A stretch of 64,000 nucleotides of DNA. Source: Lachnospiraceae bacterium. Lineage in GTDB: Bacteria; Bacillota; Clostridia; Lachnospirales; Lachnospiraceae. The notes below the pieces were generated by a model, which was given only the letters and a program-made list of their open reading frames with translations, was not told the origin of the DNA and ran no database searches. This document shows positions 53,239-62,530 of the stretch, piece after piece. Each line of letters begins with the position of its first letter. The first letter of the stretch is position 1. The stretch spans positions 1 through 64,000 of the forward strand of contig SVFT01000005.1 in assembly GCA_015056735.1 (NCBI GenBank), read 5' to 3'. The translations under genes were made by a program, and so were the position numbers.

Positions 53239-54294
53239 TTACTCCTTTCCCGCATCTTTGCGAAACAGGCGCCGGGGCGCATACCGCTCTTTAAATTCGA
53301 TCCCCTTCGGGCTCCAGTTAAAGAGCATCATCGCGATCAGAACGACCGCATAGATCAGCATACGATAATCATTGAGTCCGCGAAGGAGTTCCGGAAGGAG
53401 CGTCAGCACAATCGCCGCGATCACACTGCCTCTGATATTGCCGATCCCGCCCAATACGACAAATACAAGGATCATGATCGACATGTTATAACCAAAGTTC
53501 TTCGGAAGCGCCGTCAGTGTTGACAGGTTGTGCGCATAGAGAACACCTGCCACACCTGCGATCGATGCCGAGATCGTAAACGCCATCAGTTTATATTTTG
53601 TGATATTGATCCCGACGGATTCCGCAGCGATCCTGTTGTCACGGATCGCCATGATCGCGCGGCCGTCTCTGGACTGCACCAGATTGAGCACAACAACAAG
53701 CGATATGAGCACAAGGATCGTTCCGATCACAAAAGTGGAATCGTTCGGTGTACCTGTGATCCCCTGGGGTCCGTTGATAATCACCTGTCCGTCCGGTCCC
53801 ATATGAAGATCGATCATATCTTTTGTGGAAAAGTGGAATCCATCCGCATCTTTTCCGATATAAAGGACATTCATGATATTCTTGATGATCTCACCGAACG
53901 CAAGTGTCACGATCGCCAGATAGTCCCCCTTCAATCGAAGGACCGGGATACCGATCAAGATCCCAAACAGAGCCGCTACTGCGCCGCCGATCAGCATCGC
54001 GATCACAAAGCGCAGCAGATCCGGCATCGCGCCCTTCGTGCACATGGAAAAAAATGCCCCCGAAAAAGCCCCCACGCACATAAAACCGGCATGTCCGAGG
54101 CTCAGCTCACCGAGAATCCCGACAACCAGGTTCAGTGATACGGCAAGCATCACATACATGCAGACAGGAACAAGAAGCCCCTGCAAAAGACTCGAGATCC
54201 CGATCGTATATTTCATCAGCATCACAAGTACAAAGATCACCAGAACGATACCGTAGGTGATCGCATTCTGTTTTACATTTTTGTTCATTTTCAT
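53239..54294 (-). CDS. livM: Branched-chain amino-acid ABC transporter permease
   Basis: A ~351-residue permease with about nine to ten helices and the family block LRLKGDYLAIVTLAFGEI. The frame opens with GTG 54303, then ATG 54297 and 54294; the last has the best spacing from AGGTG. It follows livH within a few bases. Confidence 0.93.
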   Translation of the reverse strand: MKMNKNVKQNAITYGIVLVIFVLVMLMKYTIGISSLLQGLLVPVCMYVMLAVSLNLVVGILGELSLGHAGFMCVGAFSGAFFSMCTKGAMPDLLRFVIAMLIGGAVAALFGILIGIPVLRLKGDYLAIVTLAFGEIIKNIMNVLYIGKDADGFHFSTKDMIDLHMGPDGQVIINGPQGITGTPNDSTFVIGTILVLISLVVVLNLVQSRDGRAIMAIRDNRIAAESVGINITKYKLMAFTISASIAGVAGVLYAHNLSTLTALPKNFGYNMSIMILVFVVLGGIGNIRGSVIAAIVLTLLPELLRGLNDYRMLIYAVVLIAMMLFNWSPKGIEFKERYAPRRLFRKDAGKE

Positions 54295-54303
54295 CATATG
54301 CAC

Positions 54304-55185
54304 CTACACTTTCTCCTGGATCTCACGGCCCAGGATACCGGTAGGCTTTACCAGAAGCACGATGATCAGAACAGCAAATACGATCGCATCCGCAAGCTGC
54401 GAAGAGATGTATGCCTTGCCAAGGATCTCAATGATCCCAAGAAGGATACCGCCGATCATCGCGCCCGGGATCGATCCGATGCCGCCGAAGACCGCCGCAA
54501 CGAATGCCTTGATACCGGGCATTGCACCCGTATAAGGCGTCAGAGACGGATAGGTCGAGCAAAGCAGCACGCCCGCGATCGCCGCAAGCGCGGAACCGAT
54601 CGCAAATGTCAGGCCGATGGTCGCATTCACGTTGATACCCATCAGCTGTGCCGCACCTTTATCCTCGGACACAGCAAGCATCGCCTGCCCTGCTTTCGTT
54701 TTCTTGATAAAAAGTGTCAGGCATACCATGATCACAATGCAGGCCACGATCGTAACGATCGTCTCGCCTGAAACAGTCAGCTCGCCGCCTGCCAGCTTGA
54801 TCGGCTCCATCCCTACAACAGATGTGAAGGATTTTGTGTTTGCGCCGAAGATCAGAAGTGCCACATTCTGCAAAAAGTAGCTGACACCGATTGCCGTAAT
54901 CAAAACCGCCAGAGGTGATGCACTGCGCAGCGGTCTGTACGCGATCCCCTCAATGGTGATACCGAGGACGGTACAAAACGCCATCGCCAGGATAACGCAA
55001 AGAACGGGGGCGAGCCCCGTTCCGCTTGCAAGTACAAATACTACATATGCACCGATCATGATGACATCACCGTGGGCGAAGTTCAGCATCTTTGCAATAC
55101 CGTATACCATCGTATAGCCGAGTGCAATGATCGCGTAAACACTACCCAGGCTGATTCCGTTTACGAGATAAGATATGAAACTCAT
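54304..55185 (-). CDS. livH: Branched-chain amino-acid ABC transporter permease
   Basis: A 293-residue permease with eight or so helices. LGYTMVYGIAKMLNFAHGD is the LivH hallmark near the N-terminus, and AFVAAVFGGIGSIPGA the conserved loop. It pairs with LivM. Confidence 0.94.
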   Translation of the reverse strand: MSFISYLVNGISLGSVYAIIALGYTMVYGIAKMLNFAHGDVIMIGAYVVFVLASGTGLAPVLCVILAMAFCTVLGITIEGIAYRPLRSASPLAVLITAIGVSYFLQNVALLIFGANTKSFTSVVGMEPIKLAGGELTVSGETIVTIVACIVIMVCLTLFIKKTKAGQAMLAVSEDKGAAQLMGINVNATIGLTFAIGSALAAIAGVLLCSTYPSLTPYTGAMPGIKAFVAAVFGGIGSIPGAMIGGILLGIIEILGKAYISSQLADAIVFAVLIIVLLVKPTGILGREIQEKV

Positions 55186-55241
55186 ACGTCTACCTCTTTA
55201 ACATTTCATCTTTCTGTCGTTCTTTTATAAATTAAGATACA

Positions 55242-56414
55242 TTACATCGCAGCATATTCACCGTTTACGATCTTAACAGCTTTTGGTGCTTTGTTGGGCT
55301 CGCCGTCAGCGGACCATGTCATGCCTGCGCCTGTCACACCGTCAACAGTGATCTCAGTCATCGCTTTCTTCATCAGATCGCAGAGTTCGGAAGCGCTCTT
55401 GTCAGGTGTTGCACCGGCTTTTTCAAGAGCCGCCTTCATCGCATAGATCGCATCGTATGCATCTGCAGCGAACTGGTTCGGTGTCTCTTTGAATTTCTCA
55501 TTGAATGCTTTTACAAAGCTCTGTGTCTTCTCATCCTTTGCATCTGCAGCGAAAGGTGTCAGAAGCATAACGCCCTCAGCGAGCGATGTATCGAAGTCCT
55601 CTACCGCAAGAAGACCGTCCAGGCCGTCACATCCGAAGAAGATCGGTGCATAGCCCATGGTGCTTGCCTGTTTTAAGATGATAGAAGCTTCTGTATAGTA
55701 GATCGGAAGGAACACCAGCTCAGCGCCGGCATCTTTTGCCTTCTGAAGCTGTACGGAGAAGTCTGTTGCATTGTCAGCCGTAAATGCTTCGGCAGATACA
55801 ACTTCAAGCCCCTGTGCGGGAGCGTTCTCCGCGAATTTCTGGTAGATGCCGGAAGAGTAAACATCGGAGCTGTTATAGATCACCGCGATCTTGGTCGCCA
55901 GTTTGTTCTCGCCGATGTACTGTGCAGAAGCAGCACCCTGGTTCGGATCGGAGAAGCATACGCGGAAAGCGTTGTCATACTTGATGCTGTCTACGGAAGA
56001 TCCGGACGGTGTCAGCTGGAACATATTGTCCTCGTGCGTCTTCTCAACAACCGCTACGCAAGGAGAACTTGTGACAGTGCCCATGAGCATCTGCATGCCC
56101 CAATCTTTTAATGTATTGTAAGCATTGACAGCCTTTTCTGCGTCATGCTCATCATCCTGATAGTTATAATCGATCTGTACGCCTGCGATACCGCCTGCAG
56201 CATTGATCTCATCAACCGCAAGCTGTGCACCGTTCTTAACAGCCTGTCCGTAAACAGCTGCCGCGCCGGTAACAGGTCCGATCGAACCGATCTTCCAGTT
56301 GCCTGATGCTGATGCTGCCGCTTCACCTGCGGGAGCAGAAGCACTGTTACCGCATCCGGTAACCATTGTGGCCGCAACTGCTGTCGCAACCAGTAAGCTC
56401 ATCCATTTTTTCAT
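55242..56414 (-). CDS. livK: Branched-chain amino-acid ABC transporter binding lipoprotein
   Basis: A 390-residue solute-binding lipoprotein with a type-II signal peptide (lipobox VTGC, Cys 21) and a Leu/Ile/Val-binding-protein fold (KIGSIGPVTGAAAVYGQ, ELAVDEINAAGGIAG-like start). It brings branched-chain or similar amino acids to LivHM. First gene of the liv operon; promoter at 56460-56488. Confidence 0.94.
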   Translation of the reverse strand: MKKWMSLLVATAVAATMVTGCGNSASAPAGEAAASASGNWKIGSIGPVTGAAAVYGQAVKNGAQLAVDEINAAGGIAGVQIDYNYQDDEHDAEKAVNAYNTLKDWGMQMLMGTVTSSPCVAVVEKTHEDNMFQLTPSGSSVDSIKYDNAFRVCFSDPNQGAASAQYIGENKLATKIAVIYNSSDVYSSGIYQKFAENAPAQGLEVVSAEAFTADNATDFSVQLQKAKDAGAELVFLPIYYTEASIILKQASTMGYAPIFFGCDGLDGLLAVEDFDTSLAEGVMLLTPFAADAKDEKTQSFVKAFNEKFKETPNQFAADAYDAIYAMKAALEKAGATPDKSASELCDLMKKAMTEITVDGVTGAGMTWSADGEPNKAPKAVKIVNGEYAAM

Positions 56415-56459
56415 AATTCATTCCTCCGTATTGTATTTTACAGTTTTTTGATACACCAT

Positions 56460-56488
56460 ACGATACAACCGGAAAATGAGCTTGTCAA
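56460..56488 (-). promoter_or_regulatory. Promoter of the liv operon
   Basis: On the minus strand a perfect TTGACA, 17 bases, then TATCGT, about 45 bases before the livK start. The -10 box is only a partial match. Confidence 0.5.
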
Positions 56489-56493
56489 ACATT

Positions 56494-57192
56494 TCATTCA
56501 TTAAGTGAAAACTTCTCATGTATCAAATTGTTATGTGGTATGATTGTATACACCGAAAACGGACTTGAAAAACACACATAAACCCTGTAATCAGGCCGAT
56601 CCGGGACTTCGATCCTGTGTAAAAATGCGGCTCTGCTCCCATCCGCCATATCGACGATCCCCTTCATTCGATCCACACGTACATCCGAAAAGCCAAGCGA
56701 CATGCCCAGGCCGGTATATTTCACGTACGCTTCCTTGGCACTGAATGATTCCAGAATATGACAGTGCCTCTCCTCTTCTGTTTCATACAGCAGATCGAGG
56801 TCGTCTTCCGGACAGATCATCCTGTTCATCCCCGGGACCGTCTTCTGATCATTCTGAATGTCGATCCCAACAGGCGCCTCCGCAATCGCGCAGGCAACAT
56901 AGTCACCGGAATGAGACAGGTTAAAGCAGACATCCGGGTGATCCGGAAAGTAAGGCTTACCCTTTTCTCCATAGGCAATCGTCCAGGCTTCGCTCTTGGC
57001 ATATCCCAGATCCAAAAGTCCATAATGCAAAAGGAGTCCGCAGCACAGACTGCGGACCTTATCTTTTTGCGCACGCAACCTGCCAATGGCTGCCCTTCGC
57101 TCTTTCGAGATACGGGCAAGGCCACCGGTAAAGTGCGTTTCATCCATATAATAATGTATATCGGCGATATAAACGTTTACACGCTCTGCCAT
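56494..57192 (-). CDS. Sfp-type 4'-phosphopantetheinyl transferase
   Basis: A 232-residue Sfp-family enzyme that moves phosphopantetheine from CoA to carrier-domain serines. It has the P1/P2 region GKPYFPDHPDVCFNLSHS, the metal-binding GIDIQND, and FSAKEAYVKYTGLG, the FxxKEAxxK motif. Sfp types act on NRPS/PKS carriers, so its likely client in this window is the A-T-C enzyme at 284-3232, although other carrier proteins may exist elsewhere. It follows aspS by 11 bases. Confidence 0.92.
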   Translation of the reverse strand: MAERVNVYIADIHYYMDETHFTGGLARISKERRAAIGRLRAQKDKVRSLCCGLLLHYGLLDLGYAKSEAWTIAYGEKGKPYFPDHPDVCFNLSHSGDYVACAIAEAPVGIDIQNDQKTVPGMNRMICPEDDLDLLYETEEERHCHILESFSAKEAYVKYTGLGMSLGFSDVRVDRMKGIVDMADGSRAAFLHRIEVPDRPDYRVYVCFSSPFSVYTIIPHNNLIHEKFSLNE

Positions 57193-57203
57193 ACTGCCTC
57201 CGC

Positions 57204-59000
57204 TTACTGATCGGACTCTTCCGCGCGCTTTGCAAGATGGAGATCAGCCCACTGAACTTCATCCACCACATCAGGCGCATTCATCATCAGGCAGGACGCA
57301 TCCTTTACCTTCGGGAATGCGATGACTTCACGGATATTATCTGCCTTCACGAGCAGCATAACAAGTCTGTCGAGACCGTATGCAAGTCCTGCGTGAGGCG
57401 GAACACCGTAGCGGAATGCGTCAAGAAGGAAACCGAAACGGTTGTGTGCTTCCTCTTTGGTAAAACCGAGGATCTCAAACATTTTTTCCTGCACGTCATC
57501 CTGATAGATACGTACAGAGCCGCCGCCAAGCTCTACACCGTTTAATACGATATCGTATGCTTTTGCCCGCACGCGGCCCGGATCGGAATCGATATAAGGA
57601 AGGTCTTCTTCCATCGGCATGGTAAACGGATGATGCATCGCAACAAATCGGTTTTCTTCCTCGCTCCACTCCAAAAGCGGGAACTCCGTTACCCACAGGA
57701 AGTTGAACTTGTCATGATCGATGATGCCCATCATCTCGCCGATCTCGATACGAAGTGCACCTAAAACACTGTATACGATATTCAGCTTGTCTGCCGCGAA
57801 GAAGAGAAGGTCGCCCTTTTCGCCGCCCATCTTCTTAACAAGTGCGTCAAGCTGTTCTTCTGTCATGAATTTGGCAAAAGAAGACTTGTAGCTGCCGTCC
57901 GGCTGAATGGAAAGGTAAGCAAGACCCTTCGCGCCATATCCTTTTGCGAAGTCAACAAGCGCATCGATCTTCTTTCTGGGCATCTCTGCCTGGCCCTTTG
58001 CGTTGATACCGCGAACGCTGCCACCCGCTTCCAGTGCAGATGTGAAAACGCCGAAACCGCAATCCTTCACAACATCCGACACATCTGTCAGTTCAAGGCC
58101 GAATCTGGTATCCGGCTTGTCGGATCCGAAGCGGTCCATCGCTTCCTGCCAGGTGATACGGGGGAGAGGAAGCTGCACATCAAGTCCGATCGCTTCCTTT
58201 GCTACATATTTGATCAGTCTTTCATTCACATCAAGTACATCCTCAACATCAACGAAAGAAAGCTCCATATCGATCTGGGTAAACTCCGGCTGTCTGTCCG
58301 CACGCAGATCCTCGTCACGGAAACACTTTGCGATCTGGAAATAGCGATCGTATCCGGAGCACATCAACAGCTGCTTGAAAAGCTGCGGAGACTGCGGCAG
58401 ACCGTAGAACGTACCGGGATGAACACGGCTCGGCACAAGGTAATCCCTTGCTCCTTCCGGCGTGGATTTTCCAAGGATCGGTGTCTCGATCTCGAGGAAG
58501 CCTTCATCCGTCATAAACTTGCGAACATTTGCAACGATCTTGCTGCGCAGCATGATATTGCTCTGCAGATCGGGACGGCGAAGATCAAGATAGCGGTATT
58601 TCAGACGCAGTTCTTCTTTGGTCTTCACACCTGCTTCGATCGGGAACGGCGGTGTTTCTGCCTCGGAGAGGATCCGTACGCTCTTGGCGCGCACTTCCAC
58701 TTCGCCCGTCTCAAGATTCTCGTTTACGGCACCGGAGCGCTTCTCAAGAATACCGGTTACCGCTACAACAAATTCGCTTCTGAGCTTCTCAGCCTTTTCG
58801 AAGCTTTCTTTGCCGCAATCCGCTTCTTCAAAAATGATCTGAAGGATACCGGAACGGTCTCTTAAGTCAACAAAAATGATACCGCCTTTATTTCTCTGCT
58901 TCTGCACCCAGCCCATTACCGTCACTTCACTGCCGATCGATGCGCCTGTCACTTCCGCACATCTGTGGGTCCGATGCAGTCCCTTCATTGTCTCTGCCAT
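57204..59000 (-). CDS. aspS: Aspartyl-tRNA synthetase
   Basis: A 598-residue class-II synthetase with an N-terminal OB-fold anticodon-binding domain, the bacterial GAD insertion domain, and catalytic motifs including FLEIETPIL and GLAYGLDRL. ATG 59000 has AGGAGG 8 bases upstream; an earlier ATG at 59027 does not. In the pair with hisS it supplies charged tRNA. Confidence 0.96.
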   Translation of the reverse strand: MAETMKGLHRTHRCAEVTGASIGSEVTVMGWVQKQRNKGGIIFVDLRDRSGILQIIFEEADCGKESFEKAEKLRSEFVVAVTGILEKRSGAVNENLETGEVEVRAKSVRILSEAETPPFPIEAGVKTKEELRLKYRYLDLRRPDLQSNIMLRSKIVANVRKFMTDEGFLEIETPILGKSTPEGARDYLVPSRVHPGTFYGLPQSPQLFKQLLMCSGYDRYFQIAKCFRDEDLRADRQPEFTQIDMELSFVDVEDVLDVNERLIKYVAKEAIGLDVQLPLPRITWQEAMDRFGSDKPDTRFGLELTDVSDVVKDCGFGVFTSALEAGGSVRGINAKGQAEMPRKKIDALVDFAKGYGAKGLAYLSIQPDGSYKSSFAKFMTEEQLDALVKKMGGEKGDLLFFAADKLNIVYSVLGALRIEIGEMMGIIDHDKFNFLWVTEFPLLEWSEEENRFVAMHHPFTMPMEEDLPYIDSDPGRVRAKAYDIVLNGVELGGGSVRIYQDDVQEKMFEILGFTKEEAHNRFGFLLDAFRYGVPPHAGLAYGLDRLVMLLVKADNIREVIAFPKVKDASCLMMNAPDVVDEVQWADLHLAKRAEESDQ

Positions 59001-59039
59001 ATTACCTGCCTCCTGAAAATGGTTCAAAACCTTCTATAT

Positions 59040-60314
59040 TTATAGTAAAGGATTCTTGTAGAATTCTTCAAAGTCCGTATAGCCTTCTTTGGTAAGCTGC
59101 TCTTTCTGGAACTTCTTATTTTTGTTCATGCGGGCCACAAGCACTTTCTTTCCTTCGGCACGTGCCTCCTGCGCTTTGGAGATCACATCGCACAGTTCCT
59201 TGCCCGATACGCCCTTTTCGATCAGGAACGCGACCTTGGAAGTCTTCTCCGGTACCTGGAATCCGCTTTCCATAAGAAGAAGGATGATCCTCTCAAAGCC
59301 GATGGAAAAACCGCATGCCGGAACATCTTTTCCGGTAAACTTGCCAACCATCTTATCATAACGTCCGCCGCCTCCGCAGCTGCCGCCAAACTCCGGCATC
59401 GCGATCTCAAAGATCGTGCCGGTATAGTATGACATCCCGCGTACAAGTGTCGGATCAAATACCATTTCAAATACAGAAGAACCTGTGGCACGAACACTGT
59501 CAATAATCTCCGTAAGGTTCGTCTTTACTTCAGGATCGAGCGCACCTGCATCGATCAGCTTATCACAGAGTGAAAAAAGGGCTTTCCGCGTATCAGTCTC
59601 GCCATCGATCATCCTGTAGAGTTCGATGTATTTTGCGATCGCTTCTTCCGGATAGCCTGACTCTTTCAGCTCGCTCTCAACGCCGTCGAGTCCGATCTTA
59701 TCCATCTTGTCTAATATAATGAAGACATTGTCATATTCTTCTTCCGCAAAGCCGCTGTAAGAAGCCATTGCTTTTAAGATACGACGCTCGTTGATCCTGA
59801 TCTGGAATCCCTTGAATCCGATCCTGGCAAGCGTCGTCGTTGTTGCAAGGATCAGTTCGATCTCCGCAAGATTCGAAGGCTCACCGAGAATGTCGATATC
59901 GCACTGCATGAACTGACGATAACGGCCTCTCTGCGGCCTGTCAGCGCGCCATACATTACCCATCTGCAATGCCTTAAAAGGTGAAGGAAGATCATTGGCA
60001 TGATTGGAATAGTAACGAACAAGAGGAACCGTCAGATCATAACGAAGTCCTCCGTCAACAAGATCGGATTCACACGTTGCAGCTTCAAGATTTAACTTTT
60101 CGCCTCGCTTCAGGATCTTAAAGATCAGCTTCTCATTCTCACCGCCCTGCTTATTGGTCAGGTTCTCTATATTCTCCACGCAGGGAGTCTCGATCGATGT
60201 GAATCCGAAACGCGCATAGGTCTCCTTGATGATCCCCTGCACATAATCTCTGATCCGCATCTCATCGGGCATGATATCTTTCATACCGGTAACCGGTTTC
60301 TTACTGAGTGCCAT
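59040..60314 (-). CDS. hisS: Histidyl-tRNA synthetase
   Basis: A 424-residue class-II synthetase. The HisRS histidine-A region (EFGGSCGGGGRYDKM) and a motif-3 (CGFSIGFERI) are present, with a C-terminal anticodon-binding domain. Only 68 bases separate it from hemZ, too little for a T-box leader. AAGGAG precedes the start. Confidence 0.96.
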   Translation of the reverse strand: MALSKKPVTGMKDIMPDEMRIRDYVQGIIKETYARFGFTSIETPCVENIENLTNKQGGENEKLIFKILKRGEKLNLEAATCESDLVDGGLRYDLTVPLVRYYSNHANDLPSPFKALQMGNVWRADRPQRGRYRQFMQCDIDILGEPSNLAEIELILATTTTLARIGFKGFQIRINERRILKAMASYSGFAEEEYDNVFIILDKMDKIGLDGVESELKESGYPEEAIAKYIELYRMIDGETDTRKALFSLCDKLIDAGALDPEVKTNLTEIIDSVRATGSSVFEMVFDPTLVRGMSYYTGTIFEIAMPEFGGSCGGGGRYDKMVGKFTGKDVPACGFSIGFERIILLLMESGFQVPEKTSKVAFLIEKGVSGKELCDVISKAQEARAEGKKVLVARMNKNKKFQKEQLTKEGYTDFEEFYKNPLL

Positions 60315-60382
60315 ACAGTTCTCTCCTTATATAATGTACCTTTACACACCTCACACGATTTTACACTCTTTCGCCATGGTTT

Positions 60383-61876
60383 TCAAGGCGTCGGCGCACA
60401 AAAGAGCTTTCGCTTCCGCTCGATCATTTCATCGATCTTTTCCATATAAAGGTTCACATCCTTCACATTGTCACATCGTTCGATCCGCCCGTCCGGATCG
60501 ACTCTTTTAGAGATACTGCCTGCACCGAGTGCGATGATCGACTGGATCTCCTCCATGATCAGGATATTATAAATCCCGTAGCAGCCTTCCCTTGCATACC
60601 CGACATTCTCAAAGTTACCGGACATGTTCTTCTGCCTGTAGAGATAATACGGGTACAGATGCATCTTCTCCGCGGAGGCTACTGCAAGCTCCATCGCCTT
60701 CTCCGGTTCCCTGAGTGCCTCCCACCCGTTTTGTTCGATCCACTCGACAAGTCTGGAACCTCTCTTCAGTGCAAGCGTATGCACCGTCAGACTGTCCGGT
60801 TTTAACTTCTCGATCTCGGAAAGCGTGTGCGCCACTTCCCCCTCGCCCTCACCGGGCAGCCCCAAAATTAAATCCATATTAATATTTGTGAATCCGATCT
60901 CTCTTGCCAAAGCAAACGCTTCAATTACCTGTCGGACCGAATGCTGTCTTCCGATCCTTTGGAGCGTTATGTCATTCATGGTCTGCGGGTTGACCGAGAT
61001 CCTTGTGACACCAAGCTCTTTTAAAACGAGAAGTTTTTCCCGGGTGATACTGTCGGCGCGTCCGGCCTCAACTGTAAATTCACAAACATGCGACCAGTCA
61101 AAAGAAGTTTTGATCGCTTCGATCAGTCTTTTTAATTCAAAATGTGACAGGGTTGTCGGTGTGCCCCCTCCGATGTAGACCGTATCGAGAATTTTGCCCT
61201 TCATGATCTCTGCACTCGCTTTGATCTCTTTTTCAAGAGCGGAAAGATAATCATCCACGCGAGATGCCCAACTGCAGATCGGATTGGAAGTAAACGAGCA
61301 ATACAGGCATGTTGTGGGGCAGAACGGGATCCCAATATACAGGCTGTAGCCGTTTTCATGATGGATATGTGCAAGAATGTCACGTTCTCTTTTCGCAATA
61401 TCAATTCCAAGTTTAATTTTCAGGTCAGATGTAAAATACTGCTCTTTCAGATAAGAGCTGACTTCCGTGTCACTTTTCCCTTCCTGCAGAAGACTCATCG
61501 CGATCTTGGTCGGTCTGATCCCGGTGAGGGACCCCCACGGAAGATCATGTTCGGTGTATTTAGATAACGATTGATATATAATTTGCTTGATCCCGTTTCT
61601 GATTTCAGATTTGGATGGCGTCGATGAGAGAATGACCTCTCTGCTCTCCGCTTCCGATGAATGGTCTGTGCCGTCCAAAACTCTAATCCTGATTTGATAT
61701 TCTCCATTCGCATCATCGGCATATCTCGTGATGATGATCGCCGGTTTATCTGCATCAGAAAAAAGGCTTTTCGTCCCGTCGAGAAAAACCTTGACCTCGT
61801 CCTTGGGATAGAAAGCCTTTACCAGTGAATGGATATCGTATTCAAATCCTTCCGTATTGATCCGTACTGCTATCAT
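60383..61876 (-). CDS. hemZ: Oxygen-independent coproporphyrinogen dehydrogenase-like radical SAM protein
   Basis: A 497-residue radical-SAM protein with the cluster motif CPTTCLYCSF (CxxxCxxC) and the HemN/HemZ-type GGGTPT and DLILGLPGEG blocks. The N-terminal ~160 residues are the extra HemZ domain. The family is named for coproporphyrinogen oxidation, but some members have other substrates. Confidence 0.9.
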   Translation of the reverse strand: MIAVRINTEGFEYDIHSLVKAFYPKDEVKVFLDGTKSLFSDADKPAIIITRYADDANGEYQIRIRVLDGTDHSSEAESREVILSSTPSKSEIRNGIKQIIYQSLSKYTEHDLPWGSLTGIRPTKIAMSLLQEGKSDTEVSSYLKEQYFTSDLKIKLGIDIAKRERDILAHIHHENGYSLYIGIPFCPTTCLYCSFTSNPICSWASRVDDYLSALEKEIKASAEIMKGKILDTVYIGGGTPTTLSHFELKRLIEAIKTSFDWSHVCEFTVEAGRADSITREKLLVLKELGVTRISVNPQTMNDITLQRIGRQHSVRQVIEAFALAREIGFTNINMDLILGLPGEGEGEVAHTLSEIEKLKPDSLTVHTLALKRGSRLVEWIEQNGWEALREPEKAMELAVASAEKMHLYPYYLYRQKNMSGNFENVGYAREGCYGIYNILIMEEIQSIIALGAGSISKRVDPDGRIERCDNVKDVNLYMEKIDEMIERKRKLFCAPTP

Positions 61877-61897
61877 GTTGCTTCTTTCCGTTTCGCA

Positions 61898-62530
61898 TCA
61901 GACCACAAATGGGTTGTACTTTTTTTCATGTCCGATCGTTGTTGCGTCTCCGTGTCCCGGATACACTTTTGTATCATCCGGAAGTACAAACAGTTTCTCA
62001 CGGATCGATCGAATGAGTGCACTCTCCGATCCGGTCGGCAGATCTGTCCTTCCGACGGATTCGAGAAATACCGTATCGCCCGCAACAAGATATCCTGCAT
62101 CTTCAAAATAGAAGCAACAGCTTCCCTTTGTATGTCCGGGAGTCAGGATCATCCTGCATGTCATGCCTGCGATCGTGATCGTATCCCCATCCTTGACGTA
62201 ATGGTCCGCTTTGACCGTGCATGCGCGGCCCACTCTGGCGGAGGAGTTAAGGTCATCGCTTTCCAACACATCCTTCTCCGCTTCCGCTGCCCACACCTCT
62301 GCGCCGGACAGATCGGCAAGCTCCTTCACGCCCCAGATATGATCGAAATGACCATGCGTCAAAAGAATACCGGCCACATGAAAGCCACGCTGCTGCAGGA
62401 CTTCATACAGATAGCCGCCTTTATCCGCAGGATCTATAAAAATAACATCCGTTTTACCTTCTTCATATAAGAAATAGCAATTCGTCTGGACTACGCCCAA
62501 AACAATGCGTCCGATCTTGATATCCGCCAT
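61898..62530 (-). CDS. Metallo-beta-lactamase-fold hydrolase (glyoxalase II-like)
   Basis: A 210-residue hydrolase with THGHFDHIWG (HxHxDH), then TPGHTKGSCC and VYPGHGDAT with the remaining metal ligands. Family members hydrolyse thioesters such as S-lactoyl conjugates, though many bacterial copies have no proven substrate. The start overlaps the relA stop (TGATG). Confidence 0.9.
   Translation of the reverse strand: MADIKIGRIVLGVVQTNCYFLYEEGKTDVIFIDPADKGGYLYEVLQQRGFHVAGILLTHGHFDHIWGVKELADLSGAEVWAAEAEKDVLESDDLNSSARVGRACTVKADHYVKDGDTITIAGMTCRMILTPGHTKGSCCFYFEDAGYLVAGDTVFLESVGRTDLPTGSESALIRSIREKLFVLPDDTKVYPGHGDATTIGHEKKYNPFVV

Noticed and set aside
60315-60382. T-box leader before hisS
   Set aside because: Only 68 bases separate hemZ and hisS, too short for a T-box, and no stem or specifier is visible.
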